A stretch of 64,000 nucleotides of DNA, taken from assembly GCF_002234675.1 (NCBI RefSeq), contig NC_019859.2, positions 15,487,002 to 15,551,001 of the forward strand. Direction: 5' to 3'. This document shows, piece by piece, positions 1-22,274 of the stretch. Position 1 is the first letter of the stretch, and every line of letters begins with the position of its first letter. Under the pieces are notes generated by a model, which was not told the origin of the DNA, searched no databases, and was given only the letters and a program-made list of their open reading frames with translations. The position numbers were made by a program, and so were the translations under genes. The stretch is from Oryzias latipes. Its lineage: Eukaryota; Chordata; Actinopteri; Beloniformes; Adrianichthyidae.

Positions 1-489
1 TAAGCCATTGCACAAAACTTAGAGCATGACCTTAGAGTATGACCTTCACAAAACCAAAGAATAAACCTTCGACTTATGAAGCCAAATGGAAAACGAATGG
101 CACACGGCAAAGCATGGCCAAGTTTTCTGTCAAGAGCTTCAAGTAGGTAATTACGTCGAATTTTCATTGAAGATCTCTAAACAATGAATGTGGTTGACAA
201 TGTTCTACAAAAAGGGCTTTGAGACATTTTCAACTGTACAAGATACTAATCCACAATCAAAGAGTTTTCTCTACAGAGAAGATGCAGTGCATTCTGCATG
301 TGCCTCAAAACCAGGTCTGGATCAAGAAGACAACAGTCAATCTCCAGAGACACATTTAATTCAAATGATCAGAACCAATAAAACTATAAATCTTATCGTT
401 ACTTAGCATTCCTCACAGTACAAAGACCAAACACTTTCCTTCCAAGCCCCCAGCAGCATCCAACATACCTGTCTCGCCCCAGACTCACA

Positions 490-1031
490 TTAAAGTCCCA
501 CTCAGATTATCTTTTGATTTATTTTCAAAGCGTTCTTACGACAATGCCATTCTTAGCCAAAATCAGTAAACCTGTTTCGTTTTCTAGGATATAGTTTCTA
601 CAGAGTCCCAGCAATTCATGAGAAATTTGCCTCTGAGTTGTGGGCGGGACTGTTGGTGCCGAGTAAGTCTACCCCTACTTCCCATCATCTATCTGTATAC
701 ATGCTCTTCTGCTAGCTTACAGGCCCTCACACCCCAACAAAACGTTAACAGTGCAACAACAATGGCAAGCAATATTGGAGCTATCCAGGCGTACAGTATT
801 AAGCCAGTTCCCAGGTCAGACGAGGAAAATAAAGACGTGCGTGGATCTATCTGTCTACAAGTGGATTCATCAGAACGGAGTAAAGCAGGGAGCTTGTGGC
901 TCACCGTTGCAAGTTCTGCGTCACACTTACAAGCTTTTTTCAACAGCATCTTTTTGTCTGCTCCTGTGATTTGAATAAAGAAATACTCAGAAAGGCAAAA
1001 ACACAATTTTTTTATCGGAGTGGGTCTTTAA
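490..1031 (+). mobile_element. TTAA-flanked non-autonomous DNA element, copy A (full length)
   Basis: This is the best-preserved copy of a 540-bp repeat family found at least nine times in the window. The left end reads TTAAAGTCCCACTCAGAT. The right end, reverse-complemented, reads TTAAAGACCCACTCCGAT, so 16 of 18 bases match. Both ends are bordered by TTAA, which suggests the TTAA target duplication typical of piggyBac-type transposases. The interior is unique between the ends and contains the phrase TTTGCCTCTGAGTTGTGGGC seen in the other copies. Short ORFs inside it are not convincing. It was presumably moved by a transposase encoded elsewhere. Confidence 0.75.
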
Positions 1032-2570
1032 GCTGAGGAGGTTTCTTTGGCCCAACGTCAAGCAGAGGAGAAAAATCTCAATAAACAGTACAAGTCTATA
1101 ATTGTTTTTTGCTACACATAACATTCATTATATACTGGTACTCATCTTTTATAACGAGCTTAAAGTGACTACCTGGCAGAAACCATAGCTCATCTATGGA
1201 GGAAAACGACCCGCCTTCTTCTTCGTGACTAAAACAAACAGCCAGGCGCCTGTTAAAACACATTCAGTCCTTGGTTAAGCGGTAATGTGATAACCGGGTA
1301 TGTAGGAGTATAAAACAAGGACATCAGAGCTGCTCTAATACCACTCCAAAACTCTGTAAACCACCTGTTTACACACATTTCAATAGAAAACAAACAGAAA
1401 AAGGAATAAATGATTCTCTCAAACAACAAATCAGTAAAAGTAGTAGTTTCCCACTTTTGTAGTCATGAGCAAAAGGCAGAGAAGTCCAAGAAAACACTGA
1501 TTTTTAGGATAACAAGACTCAATATTTTTGAAGAATTACCTAAATAGAGAGGATGTGACATGATCTGGATCATTCTGTGGAAATGCAGAAAATACAGAAT
1601 CCTCTCATTAATTTCATGTAACTGTTTTAAATAAAAACAGATTTGTTTCATTGCTGTTTTGCACTAAAACAAGAGGAAACGTAGTTTTATTAATTTGTTT
1701 GCACCTAAAAGACTTTTTTCTCGTGTAATTCAGTCATAACAGGTAAAAACCTGATACTGAAATAATAGATCTGTTCCAATAAAGCTAAAGTGAGTGTTTT
1801 ATTATTATAATGCTGAATCATATAGAGAATAGGGATAGAAAGTCGAGCATTTCTTCCACTGGGTTTGGGTTCCATGCGATATGTGCCAAGAACCTGCAAG
1901 ACTCGTACTATTGATGTGGAGGCTTAGGCAGAAAGGGACATTAAAAGGGGGAAATATTTATTGGGAATTTTTACTATTTTGTTTAAAAACGACAGTTCTC
2001 TCACCCTCGAACATCATGAATTATTTGAACAATTAGGAAAAGATAAACTTTTTTATGAATCAACTCTGAAACTTTTGCATTTAAGTTCAAGTCTAGTCTC
2101 AAATCTTTAAATGTCATTTTAAGTTGTCGCCAGTCTTAAAAAATAATCAAAAAGAACATTTTATTGTAGCAAATGAACTACTTTAACAAGTAGGGACACA
2201 ATAACGGAAAGTTGGTGTTTCTGCATTGCAAAAACTTTGTAAAGAGAAGCTTTGATTTTAGACATGATAGTGATGTCTTAGAGCTAAAAAATAAAAAATA
2301 ATAAAAAGATTAAACTGATGAAAAATGTTCATAAGTCTTAAGTGGGACTCGAGCCCAAGTCCAAGTCTCATATCTATTAGAAAATCCTGTGGGTCTTTTC
2401 CGACCTTGAACCGCGGAAACTATCATGTCCCTCTGGCTCTTCTTTCACAGCGGCTCCAGAACCTACAAGACTTTTCTTCAGTGATACAACGTTTTCACTT
2501 ACTTGTCTTGATCTATAGAGTGCTATTAAAGCCTCTCACCTTTCCAGCCTACACCCCCTTAGCCATCAAT
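1032..2570. other. Gene-free AT-rich flank; wbp1 3' UTR in its right part
   Basis: No coding exon is recognisable on either strand. The right part, roughly 2150-2570, must contain the minus-strand 3' untranslated region of wbp1, because the stop codon lies at 2571-2573. The rest is AT-rich with no recognised repeat. Confidence 0.5.
2160..2165 (-). promoter_or_regulatory. wbp1: Candidate poly(A) signal for wbp1
   Basis: AATAAA on the minus strand, about 405 bases after the wbp1 stop codon. Other TTTATT strings occur farther left, so this is only the nearest plausible signal. Confidence 0.35.
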
Positions 2571-11185
<8,615 letters not shown>

Positions 11186-11400
11186 GGCGGCGGATGAGCA
11201 CAATACTAGAACGCACAGGCGGGATATTACATGGTCGGAGCCCAGTCACAGCTGTTTTTCACACAGACTGAGTATCTCTTCCCCCTCCTCTGGACGGAGA
11301 CGCGCAGCTCTGCCCATAATAACAGAGACAGAGAGGTAGATGCGCGCGCGGCGGAACAACAATGCAGTGCGCTCGGTTTAATTCTTTCATTTATTTATTT
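11186..11400 (-). promoter_or_regulatory. wbp1: Likely wbp1 promoter and 5' UTR
   Basis: A GC- and CpG-richer island in AT-rich surroundings, immediately upstream of the predicted start. It contains GCGCGCGCGGCGG near 11343 and several CG dinucleotides. No TATA box was seen at a suitable distance, consistent with a CpG-type promoter. Confidence 0.5.
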
Positions 11401-12084
11401 TATTTAAAAAAATAGCGTTCATTTAGTATAAATTAATTGTAGAAGATGTTGCAGTTGAGCATGATGTCATACCTCTTCAGCCACCAAAGTGCATGCATTG
11501 GATTGGAGGGCTGCTGCTTTGATTGGCTGCAGCTCCCAGCAACAGCCACACGGAGGACGCATCCGCTCTATTAGTAAAATATCTATGCAAACACAAGCAT
11601 GCAAACGTATGTTTAAAATCCACAGAAATTATCAACAATTTTTTATTCTTCTTAGAAAAGTACTTGTCTGTGAAAAAAAACAACATTTCATGTTTAATAT
11701 ACTTGTAAAACTTGGCTTGATCTCTGAAAAAATTGTCAATCTATTTTTGTTTCTGTTTTTTGTTTTTTCCTTGGGTTCAGGGGCACTAACAGCCTTTGTG
11801 GGAAACCTGGTAAAAGTCCCTAAAAAGACAGGATTGATATTAAAGGTAGTCTATAGGGCACAGTTCATAATTATAACATAAAGTGTAAACATAATGTTAA
11901 AAGTGATCATTTTAAACTTTATTTTACCCTTTACAAAGAAAACCTTGCAGTTTAAAAATAGACCATAACAAAAAATTTACTAACTACAAACTTTTGTAGT
12001 TATAATAGATCTAAATTCTTTATGTGTAAATATATATACTGTATACACAGACCATAAAATAGTATGGTGACTGATTTACAGTCT
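11401..12084. other. Gene-free spacer
   Basis: AT-rich. A CCAAT-like GATTGG occurs at 11499 and 11521, which could belong to the wbp1 promoter. No coding evidence. Confidence 0.5.
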
Positions 12085-12375
12085 TTAAAAATGGGTTTTT
12101 ATGTTTTTAATTTGCTCCTGGTGCCTTTTTCTGATGGTATAAGACATACATAAAGACAATTAGGCTTAAAAATTGCATTTATGAATATTTCTTTATTCAA
12201 ATCGTTATAAATCAGGAGCAGACGAAAAAAAGCTGTTTGAGAAAGATTGTATTTGTGACATAGAAAGCTACAGTCATCAGACAACAAGCTCCCTGGGACC
12301 ACTGGGAACACTTTCAGGGTCCCGTTTCTGACCAGGGGCTCAGCTATTGGTGCCACCAATTTGAAATGGATCACA
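12085..12375 (-). mobile_element. TTAA-type DNA element, copy C (partial)
   Basis: Minus-oriented partial copy. It contains GCCTTTTTCTGATGGTATAA, then the TGAATATTTCTTTATTCAAA phrase and AATCAGGAGCAGACGAAAAA shared with copies E, H and I. The left part of the family consensus is missing. Confidence 0.6.
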
Positions 12376-14606
12376 TTTGCATAAGTAAAATCTTCAGTAA
12401 AATAATTTTAACTCTTTTTGTTGGACTTTCTTTTATTGTCTTAAGTTAAATTATCTATGAATTAAAGTTTTGTCTTTTCCTTCTCATCGTTTGTTAGCTA
12501 AGAATCGCAAAGAATTATTAGTTTCAACATGCAATCTGCACACAGAAAGATCTCCTCTAGGTTTTGAGTCTTATTGCTGCAAGGAGCAATCAACCAGATA
12601 CTACCTTAAACCCTGACCTATAAGTAACAAATATTCCTTAAGAAACTTCTTTGCAGTGTTTCTACCGGTGAACGAGAAATTAACAGATCATGATGCAATG
12701 CATAAAAAAAGAAAAAACAAACGTCAAATACAAATTTTCTTTGTTTTGTGATATTATAAAAGGGTAGGACTGAACTGTATGCACAAACATTATGAGCTGA
12801 AACAGCATATTGGGTCTTTTTTTTCATAATTTGACAACCCATTCATACTGCAGAATAAAATAATGCATCAATCACTTTTATCAAAAGTAGTCAGAAGAGG
12901 GCAGCACATTACACATTTTGATTGTTCAAACCCTTCCAGTTAATTTCAGTGTTCATGTGGGGGAACATTTCTAAACAGGTCAGATTCAAGAGCTGCAGTG
13001 AATAAAGGAAATTTCTGCGTTTTTTATTTGCAGTTTTTTGGCCAAAAGAAGTTACTTTCTACTCTTTCTGTCTATATTGAGGAGAAAAGAAACAGATATC
13101 TTGGAGTGCCACACCTATAGTTTATTCATGTTCTGGAAGCAGTAACAGTATATCCTTTAGCTATTACTTGCTACATTAAGGTTCACCTTTTTGTGAAGAC
13201 CACCTATGTTTCCTGCAGGGAGGATGTTGTCCTCTATTCACAAAGATAGCCACACCGACTAGTCAGCCACAATATGTGTCATTTATTTCTCAGCAAACCA
13301 CACGTGCATACTAAACAAACTACTTATAGGCCAAATAAATACATATTTTAGCCCAAGACTCAAATGTATGTTTAATGTATGGATAAACATTTTTTTAACT
13401 AAACATTTTTAAACTGAAAACAAAAATAAGCTTAGTTTCCTTGAGCATAAAAAAATCAGGATGAGATATCAAACATTCCATGCAATGATTTCACCCGATT
13501 AAAAGATCTCAGTAAGAAACCACTCTTCCTCTGACCCATTTGAAACACAAACATGCATGGACACCCAGTTACAGAAAAAAATCTGCATTATTCTGCATGC
13601 TCATTGGCCATTGGCCACTGAACAGCTCTTTCTGGATTCAAAGTGAAACAGAGACACCATTGGTGCACTGATCAAAAGAACAAATGCATTTTTTTCATTT
13701 TTATCTTCAGAAGGTTGTAATATTAAAACCTTTAGAGATAAATCAAAATCCATTTTAAGACAGCACTTCATCTTAATTTAGGTTATTACTCATCTCTATC
13801 CATAAATTGATTTGTACACAAAAGATAAAGCAAAAACTTTTATTTTTTATTTTATGATACAAAAAGAACATGTCCGTTTTAACAAGAAAGAAGATCTCAG
13901 CACAGCCATTTGGTATTGCAGCAGAAACCCAACATGAATGAAAAAACATGAATCCAGATGCAGTCCAGGCACGTGTTTTCATTGTTTATGCAGAAGACTC
14001 TTTGTTTTTGTGGGCAAAACCTAATAATGTGCTAACTTCTAGAAATGCAAATGAGTGTTTCTGCTCAAACAGCACGAACCTGATTACATTTACATTCAAT
14101 CAATTCACATCCGGTGCCTTGTGAACATGTGACATTTGGAAATGCCACTAGAAATGTTTTAAGGTCCCAGACGGTGTCCCCAAAGAAAAAAAACATACTA
14201 TATTTCCTGCCGTTTTCCAAAGCAAAGAAGAATACATTTTTAAAGTTATCCAGCCAATTAGTGTTGAAAACATTTGTTTCTATTTCTGTTTCTTTCATCT
14301 CATCACCTCTTTCGAAGGTCCAACTTTACACATGTCAGCACAATTTCAAGAGAACAGTGTTATTCTGACCTGATGAGTGTAGAAACAAAGAATTTGTTTA
14401 ATGATTCATTTTTTGAGAAAAGGCTGTCCACACATGAGGGCGTTAAAGTTTCATAGAAAGTTGGTTTAATAATGTCCACATTTATGTCGATGGTCCTTGC
14501 AGATAAATTCCGTTTTGTGGTTTACACATTCTTGTCACATAAAATCGTATATAAATAAAGCAGCAAATGACGCACATCAGAGGAGGACTGTGCAATGCCA
14601 TATCGG
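12376..14606. other. Gene-free spacer
   Basis: AT-rich DNA with no recognised exon, RNA gene or repeat on either strand. Confidence 0.5.
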
Positions 14607-14912
14607 TTACCACTTTTGCTTCACAGCGAGAAGGCCCTGGTCAGAATCCTGCCTGGGACCTTTCTGTGTGGTGTTTGTATGTTCTCCTTGTGCATGCGTG
14701 GCTTTTCTCCGGGCACTCCGGTTGCCTCCCACAGTCCAAAAACATGAATCAGGTAACTCTAAATTACCTCTATAGGTGTGAGTGTGTGTGGTCCTACAAC
14801 AAACTGGCGACCTGTTCAATGTGTACCCCGCCTTCGTCCAACATATCTGGGTTGGCTCCAGCGGCCCGCATGACAGAAATTTAGCAGATTCTGAAGAAGG
14901 ATGGATGTTTCA
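14607..14912 (+). repeat. Common teleost interspersed repeat
   Basis: Contains GGACCTTTCTGTGTGGTGTT, TGTATGTTCTCCTTGTGCAT, CTCCCACAGTCCAAAAACAT, AACTGGCGACCTGTTCAATG, GTGTACCCCGCCTTCGTCCA and GGTTGGCTCCAGCGGCCCGC in order. This is a highly abundant fish SINE-like consensus. It ends near a GGATGGATG tail. It overlaps several short spurious ORFs. Confidence 0.75.
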
Positions 14913-15154
14913 GAAGAATTTCTGCTTTTTACAGTATTATAGACTCACCTGTGCAGGGATCCTATATATTTTTTTAATCGTGTCATGATTTGCATAAATG
15001 CAGGATTTCAATTTAATTTTCCTAAATTTGGTTTTCCTCATTACCCTATCTAAAACAATTTTAGTTTGTATTTTGTATTATTTATTATAAAAAAAGAAAT
15101 ATTTCTTATTCATGAGTGGGCAGTTGATTCTTAGCGTTGTCTAGTATGGTATTG

Positions 15155-15250
15155 GCGGCTGAGGTGCAGCAGTAGGGCAGTCGACCTCTGATCTGAAGAT
15201 TGAGGGGCGTGACTGAATGGGACTGTGAATGTAAAGTATACACCATTTAC
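15155..15250 (+). mobile_element. Short SINE relative
   Basis: Shares GTCGACCTCTGATC with the SINE at 8547, then jumps to a tail GACTGAATGGGACTGTGAAT. It is an internally deleted copy. Confidence 0.6.
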
Positions 15251-16708
15251 CATTATTAAAAGACGCACATTTTTGTAGAGAAAAAAAAATCCCACGGCAT
15301 TCTTTTTTAAAATGCGCAGTATCATCATGTAGATGTTTGGGGATCGCAGGTTTATTTCTAGAAAAAGAGATTCATTATAAGTTTATGAGAAGCTTATGAG
15401 AAGTAATTTCCTTATAAAAACAGAAGGTAAAGGAGGCCCAGACTTTGGGACAAAACTAAGCTTCCCTGGGGCTAACATTTAAAAAATACATTTTTGTCAC
15501 CCGTTAGATTAAAAATTTGCCTTTTTTATCTTTTTTTATTAGTCCAGAGACTGTTACTAAGAAAAGATGGATCTTTCTTCAGACATTGGTTTTGCTGGTT
15601 TAAAGTTCTTGGATCACCATATTTTGAACTTGATTTAATGCAGAGATAAATGCATAGGTTTGTTTAACTATCTCCTGCATTTCTAAGAAAACTATGTGTG
15701 CATTTAACAGTCTGTTGGTTTAGACTCAACACCCACGTAAACCAGAAAAAGCAGTTTAACTGGACATATGACAGTTTTTCTGCATACCTTAGATCCATTA
15801 GTAACTCTGAATGTAACACTTTTAAACGGATAAACTTCGCTTTGCTACATCGAACTTCCAACACTGTGCATACTCATAGTCACAGTCAAAGATTAAGTCA
15901 CTGGATTACTCTCTTTTGCTGACATGTTTGAGGTATGAGGTACTGCATTGTAGTATCAGCTCAGTGAATCAATTGTCCCAACCTTAATACACTACATGTG
16001 TCGAGAGCTGCAAGCAGACGGCTACACAAAAACGGTTCCTCTGATGTTTGCTGAAGGATCGCACAGCTAATCCAGGTGCAAACATTTGCCTCGATGTTCC
16101 GCGTTAAGGGCCGACACCGACCACATGCTAACCAAACACGAAAAGAAAAATCACAATTTACTCTAATGCAGAACAGAAAGTGAACCACCTCTCATTTTCT
16201 TATCTTTTTTTTTTTTTTTTTTTTTACAGAACTTCGCAATAAACCATCATCTGACCTTTACAAGCTCCAAGAACATCCTGAAACCAAAAGAGCGAGATGC
16301 AGCAAAGGGTTGCCACAGCAAACAGGAACTTATTGCTGAACTTGAGTCAACCACAGAAAGACGTATTCTAAGTCGGAATGCAACAGGTCAGCAATAGGAA
16401 TCACAGGTCCACACCTGAATTGCTTGAAAGCAAAAAAAAGGGTCATGTCAAAGGTCACTCTATTACCCAATGGAGTGACTTTAACAGGTGGAACACAAAC
16501 AAAGGATTACTTAGAAGCACACATTTTTTTAAAATTCTGACTCCAACAGAGTTAATTTGTAATAAAAATATAGTTTGGTTATATCGTTTGTGTACAATTG
16601 TGTGAACATTGCTTATCAAACTAACTGGTCTGACAAAAACTAAAATTATATCCGTTTAAGAGATGGTAGATTTTTTAAAGAAGAAAGCAATTTAGTCATC
16701 ATTCTGGG

Positions 16709-17231
16709 TAAGGGTCTGCAACCTGAGGCTCTGGACATGTGGCTCTTCTATCCATCCTTTGTGGCTCTTTGACTCAGAAGAAAAATACTAACAATTTTAA
16801 CAATGGTTTTGGTTTATTTGATTTTGTTAATTAAATTATGGCATTTATTTTTAGTGGAAAAAAAACATTACAGCGCACCTAAGTCATAACAGTAGAAAAT
16901 GACATATTTGACTTAGATTTCTTGCTTTTTGTTTAGGTAAATCTGCTGCAGCAGGAGGATCTTAGTCAACACATGGTGTATTTTATTTTTGAAGGAACTT
17001 GTGTGTGTTGCTGTCAAAAAAAAAAAGTAAACTTTTTTATGAATAGAAAACTGTAATACTGGTTTAATTCAATTATTGTAATAATTTAAAAGCTACATTT
17101 CATAAACGAAAGGCTTAATGGCCACAAAAACATGAATAAGGTGTATTTTTCCAAATTATAAAATGGGGCTTTGCGACAGTAAAAACTGGACCAAATTGCT
17201 CTTTTAGCGTTAAAGGTTGTAGATTCCTAGC
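16709..17231. mobile_element. Degenerate hAT-like element
   Basis: The left end GGGTCTGCAACCTGAGGCTC and right end AAAGGTTGTAGATTCCT are imperfect inverted relatives, and the internal TGTGGCTCTTTGACTC phrase resembles a known hAT-type repeat. It is heavily mutated and has no ORF. Confidence 0.5.
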
Positions 17232-18889
17232 TTTGGGCAATAAAATACCTTGATACTGATAGTATTCGTATCGAATTGTCTTTTTTTTACCAGTTGAAAA
17301 AATAGAAAATGAAACTGTTAATGCTTATTGCTGCTCATTCTGCTCATTGCCTGGTAAACATTGTCTATAGGTGCTGTTAACCTGGCTGTCTTGGACTCAT
17401 TTTCAGATTTTACAACATCTTTGGGTTTTTTATTGACTCTACTTGTGCAGCTCGAAACCTGTGCCACAATAACTGGTTTATTTCATCTATTTTAGTTCTG
17501 TGACTTCATGAAAATAGATGCAGGGATCGTTCCATGCAGCTGTTCTCCATATGTTTTGAATTAATATTTTTGGTTGCAGAGGAATTCAGAAACGTCTGGT
17601 AACGATGTTCTCCCCTGAGTTCCATGCAACTTTGATGCATTTAAAAGAAATGATGTGAAATGCTAAAGTCTGCCCAGATCCCGAGACTTTCTCTCCCACC
17701 TCTCTGATGATTGTGTTTTTACTTCTAGCTTATCGTTTACATTTCTCATCAGTGTAGTGTTTGATCTTCCAGTGCAGATCTTTAACTTTGTCGGTGAAGG
17801 CTTGTAACGTATTGCTTGTTGACTGGCTGAAGAGGAAACAAACACAGAAGGCGCACACATGACTGGCGGGCTGTTTTGTAACCCTCCGCCCTTCTTCCTC
17901 TATCCGATAGCGGTTTAATTTGACAGGGCCTACCCTCCCTCAGCTCTGGAACCACAGGCCAAACACAGACTCACGACAAGCCCTGACAAGTCAGCCAAAG
18001 TTAACTTCAGCCCGTACGTACAAGTGGATAATATCAAATGTGATTATCATGCTGCTGAGTGAGAGGATCAAAACATCACGTGAAAGGACTTTGTCGGGTT
18101 GCAGCCACACGCCAGAAGAAAAATGTTGTGCACTGTAATCCAAAGATTTAGGCTTTAAATCTTTGGTTTTCATCTGCATAGTAGAGATTAGATTACAGAG
18201 TCTCACCGGAAAAACAAACTGGAGTTCTCTTATAGAAGTTAAGCACGGTATTTTTCACCTTTGTTCAAACCTAGCTCAAGGAAGCTGAAATTTCATCATC
18301 AGATTTAGCAGCATTTGGCTGCAGCCTCTTTATTCAACGGGTTTCAGAGACTTCCTCATGCACAGGGCTGACCTGTGCAACAGGACAACTAAACAACTCA
18401 ACTTATTCGAAGGGAAAGTGTCTTCCCCAACCCAAAGGATTCTTCACTCAGGTTTCCAAACTGTCTGACAAACCAAGAAAACAAATTAGGTGACGAACTT
18501 AAAAATTAGTAAATAATGCAGGAAAAAGTATAGCACATTAAGAAAATAAAAGCCACAGAGGAACAAATGAATAAAGTTCTATGTTTTCTTCCCCCACTCC
18601 TGTTGACTTTTTGGACTTTCTTCACTAGTTTCTGCTGCTGAAGCTGCTGACATAATACTTTTGTCTAAGTTGGGCACAAATACAGACAATCGGGCCAGGA
18701 AAGGAACAGGGAAGAATGCCCAGGACAAAGACATTTCAGCAAGGCTCTCTGAAAGCGATAACCCGGTTAGAAGAGGAAACTCCAGCAAAAAAAAGCAACT
18801 CCCTTGTCAGAGGGTAAGATGATTCTCTGAGGATTGTCACCTGCTAGAAATAGTAACTTTTAAGCCACATACACATGGACACATACACA
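17232..18889. other. Gene-free spacer
   Basis: Nothing recognised on either strand. Confidence 0.5.
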
Positions 18890-19465
18890 TTCTTGAATGC
18901 ACCAAACGCTGTTTCCTGAACATGCATTTAACCCACGGCATTCACACTGGACAAGCAGGGAGGGGCCTCCTCTTCTTTTTCTTTTCAACTGTTAACTAGT
19001 GCACGAACGCCACCTACAGTTGGGAAGAAGCTTAGTGTGAAATATCAAAGTGGTGCAAATCTGGTGAATCTTATTCCAGGATTTTTTCTTTCACAGCTCT
19101 ATGTGGGCATATGAAAGACCTGGTGTCATATAAATCCGGCCGGGCACAAACCGCGATTATTCATTTCTCAAATTTAAAAAAAGTTGGCACATCCATGAAG
19201 TAAGGAGGACGAAATCCATATGTTACTAATAAATCCGAGTCCCTGATTGGTCAAAGTTTGACCTGGCTTAACTTGAAAAGCCTTTTCGGTGGCTGCACAA
19301 TTTGCATGTAGATCCAAAAAATGGTTGTAAAAACTTGCGTAGCTGCGCATGATAGTGAGAGTTTTGAACAAGGAAGTCTGAAACGCACATCTATGCATGT
19401 TTACATATACTTTTCGTTGGAAGTGGCCACTTGAACGCACGTTGCTGAGAGCAGTGTGAACTCAG
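18890..19465 (+). repeat. Interspersed repeat family 2, copy 1
   Basis: About 575 bp that aligns with 50168-50645. Shared blocks are CTTGAATGC, AGGGAGGGGC, TTCTTCTTTTTCT, the CACAGTTGG-like block, ATTATTCATTTCTC, CCTGATTGGTCAAA, TTTGACCTGG, AAAACTTGC and ATTGGAAGTGG. No coding capacity. It is probably a non-autonomous DNA element of unknown class. Confidence 0.65.
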
Positions 19466-22274
19466 CTTCAGACTGTACATATTTGTGCTGTGTGGTGTCA
19501 TAAATGTCAAAAGTGGATTACCGTGTGAGCTCTGTAAATAAAGAACCTGTCTTACGTGCATGTCCTAAAAGTTTTTCTTGTGTTCTAACACTATTTTGGT
19601 TTCAAAGAGTTACAAAGTTCTCTTATTGCTTATAAGAGTTTAGCACTAAAACATGATTCTTGCTTTGATATGGTGACAAAAACATTCTACGGTATCAAGA
19701 AAACACTTTCCTGCAAAAAGATTCCATTTTACTGTAATACAAACAGGTTTCCAAACACATTTTTGCATCAATCTGCAACTTCCTAATTTATTTGGTGCCT
19801 AAATTTGTTTTCCCGCTCCTCCTTTCTTTCTGCATCCTTTTTTTTTTTTTTTTGCAGCATGAGCCCACTGTTCCTCTTGTCTGTTTTTCTTTGGGTTTTT
19901 TTTGAGACCTGAGACACAATGACCCACTTCCAGTTCCTTCCTCTCTCTGAAGTTGACTGTGTAAATGTTAAAGTTAACAGTTGCTGTTTTTGCAGCAGAT
20001 CATCCCCTCTCCTGCGGCTTTTTTTTCTCCATCCCTTTTGCAACCCACCCCGGGTCTCTGTGCTCCATCTGCAGCAGAGCGCCCTGTTTAAGAACTGAAG
20101 TGGATGAGGAACTTGGCCACAAGTCAATACCAGGGGACCCCCGTACCCCTTTCTGCATGCAAGGAATGCCCCGCTAAATGCACACAAGCCTCGATGCAAA
20201 GGCAAACTAATTTAGATCCAAACAAAGGAACTTTAGTGAAGTTTGACAGACAGCTGAGATTTGCCAAAGAAAGGCAAAAAAGCAGGGTTTTCCAAGTGGA
20301 ACAAGTTCATTCAAGGCTGCTGAAAACTGATGGTCAGGGTGTTTTATGAATCCCCCCCCCCTTTTTCCCCCTCATTTTGCTCTGCACAGCTGCATGTTGA
20401 AAATGTGGAAACATTTGAACGCACCAAAGTTGGGTATCTGACATGCTGTGTCATTAAAACATATATGCGGATTAAGCAACCTGCTCGATCCATCAGAGCA
20501 TGAAACAAAGTTCTTTTCCTTATCTTTTTTACCCACGCTGCCTCAGCCTCTTTCGCCTTGTTTTTCTCCCTTCTGCCTTCCCCCATGGCTGAATCTGGCA
20601 GGGCTATGGGTTCAAAGACGTGCGAGCAGCAGAATGTAGGTCAGCCATCGGTGCTGAGTTACCGATTAGAAACAGCTGTGTTTGCGGGCCACTCTCTCTG
20701 TCTGCTGGAGCTCGCAGCCATGCATTGCAGAGCCGTGCAGAGCAAAAATTTTACAGTAGGAACGATCCCTGCACTAAAATGTTCTCATTCTCGTGAAGAA
20801 GGGAAAAACAAAAACAGTCTCCTCGTCTGTTTGGAGAGCCGTTCTCCTGCATCAAATTGCGAACAAGTCTGGAGAATCTTTTTTGCTGACACACATTTTG
20901 TTGTTTGTCTTCTCTGAAGAGCGTGTTTCCTTTAAATGTCGCCTTTTCACTTCCTTTATGAAGAAAAAAACAGCCATGGAAGCTCATTGCCTATCTTTTC
21001 CTGCAACAGTGTGGCATTTCTACGGTTCTGCCCATTGTTTTTAAACGAAGTTTGCTCAGCTGCAGAATGTGTTTCCCTCCTGCTGCTCTGGACAATAGCC
21101 CATGTGTCACCATGCCGAAGCAACTCACAGATGCATCAAAAACAGCGGGGTCTATGAAAGCTGCACCAGTGCACAGGCATATGTGGGAAAAGGCAGGCTG
21201 GATGTGCACCACTTCTTACGAGAAAAAAAAACACACAAAGACCAGAACACTCGACTTGGTTGTGCTTCCTGAAAGCAGCGGTGAGTCTCTGCACTCCAGA
21301 CTGCTTTAACTATCCTTCCTCCACTGCCAGCTCAGCAGCGGATGTGAGGCAAACCCTGCAGCTGCGGGTCAAAATGCCCAAAGGGCAAAATAATTCACAC
21401 AGACACCTAAACACACACACACAGACAGTGTACTCACAATGCAAGTATGCACAGAAAGCACACAAACAAGGGGTCACACGCCACAGCTCAAAAAAACACC
21501 AGTTGCACGGAATTCATGACCTTGAGGGATAGTGGTAATCACTGTGGCGTGTTGTCTCTGACATGTGTCCATGCCACACCCTTTGATTACTTGTGAGCCA
21601 GCTGATGAAAAGCTTGAGCAAGGCATTTCAGCAACACAGGCTTTGGCACACACGCGAGCACACACAGCTGATTAGTGGTTGGACACGTGCATTTGTAAAG
21701 GTGGCTGTACATGGAAAAAAGGTAAAAAACCTGGAGGGAAAGGTTTCAGTTAGGTTTCATACTTGTTACGGATTGTGTAAACACATTTTTGCATGAAGTT
21801 GTGTTTTTGCCAGTCTTTTTAAACTAAGAGCATTCAGGGTCCCTTTTGACTAATTCAGACTTGCCCTTCAATGTATAGGCTAGTAAGCTTTCCAAATAAA
21901 TATGAAATTATAACACATTTTCAACAATGTATGAATTTCTGTTTTGTCTCTTCTGCGAAGTAAGTCACTTGGTGTATAATCAAGACCACTGCTATCTCAA
22001 AACTGACAAGCATTTAAGACATCAGTGTGCTAACAGAAAGAGATCTTAAGTATTCCTGCAGCTGGAACCACAGAAATGCAATAACTCAACTCATGCAAGG
22101 TCTATAGAATAACACAGTTTGGGAGATATGACATGCAAAAGGGTCCATTAATGCAAAATGCTTCCATATTCTTTTTGTTTCATTAAATAATCACTTTGAA
22201 TATCTTTTGATGTCTTTTCAAAGTGTTCCCAGTGGTCTTTTTATTAATTTAAGCCAAAATTTAGGGGGGAAAAA
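19466..22274. other. Gene-free spacer
   Basis: No gene. Overlapping short ORFs here lack domains and lie in composition-biased DNA. A C11 run is at 20352, and a CA-rich microsatellite patch lies near 21400-21430. Confidence 0.5.

Noticed and set aside
19783..20205. 140-codon minus-strand ORF with a basic tail
   Set aside because: The Lys run is a plain poly-T tract on the other strand. No homology, promoter or splice support.
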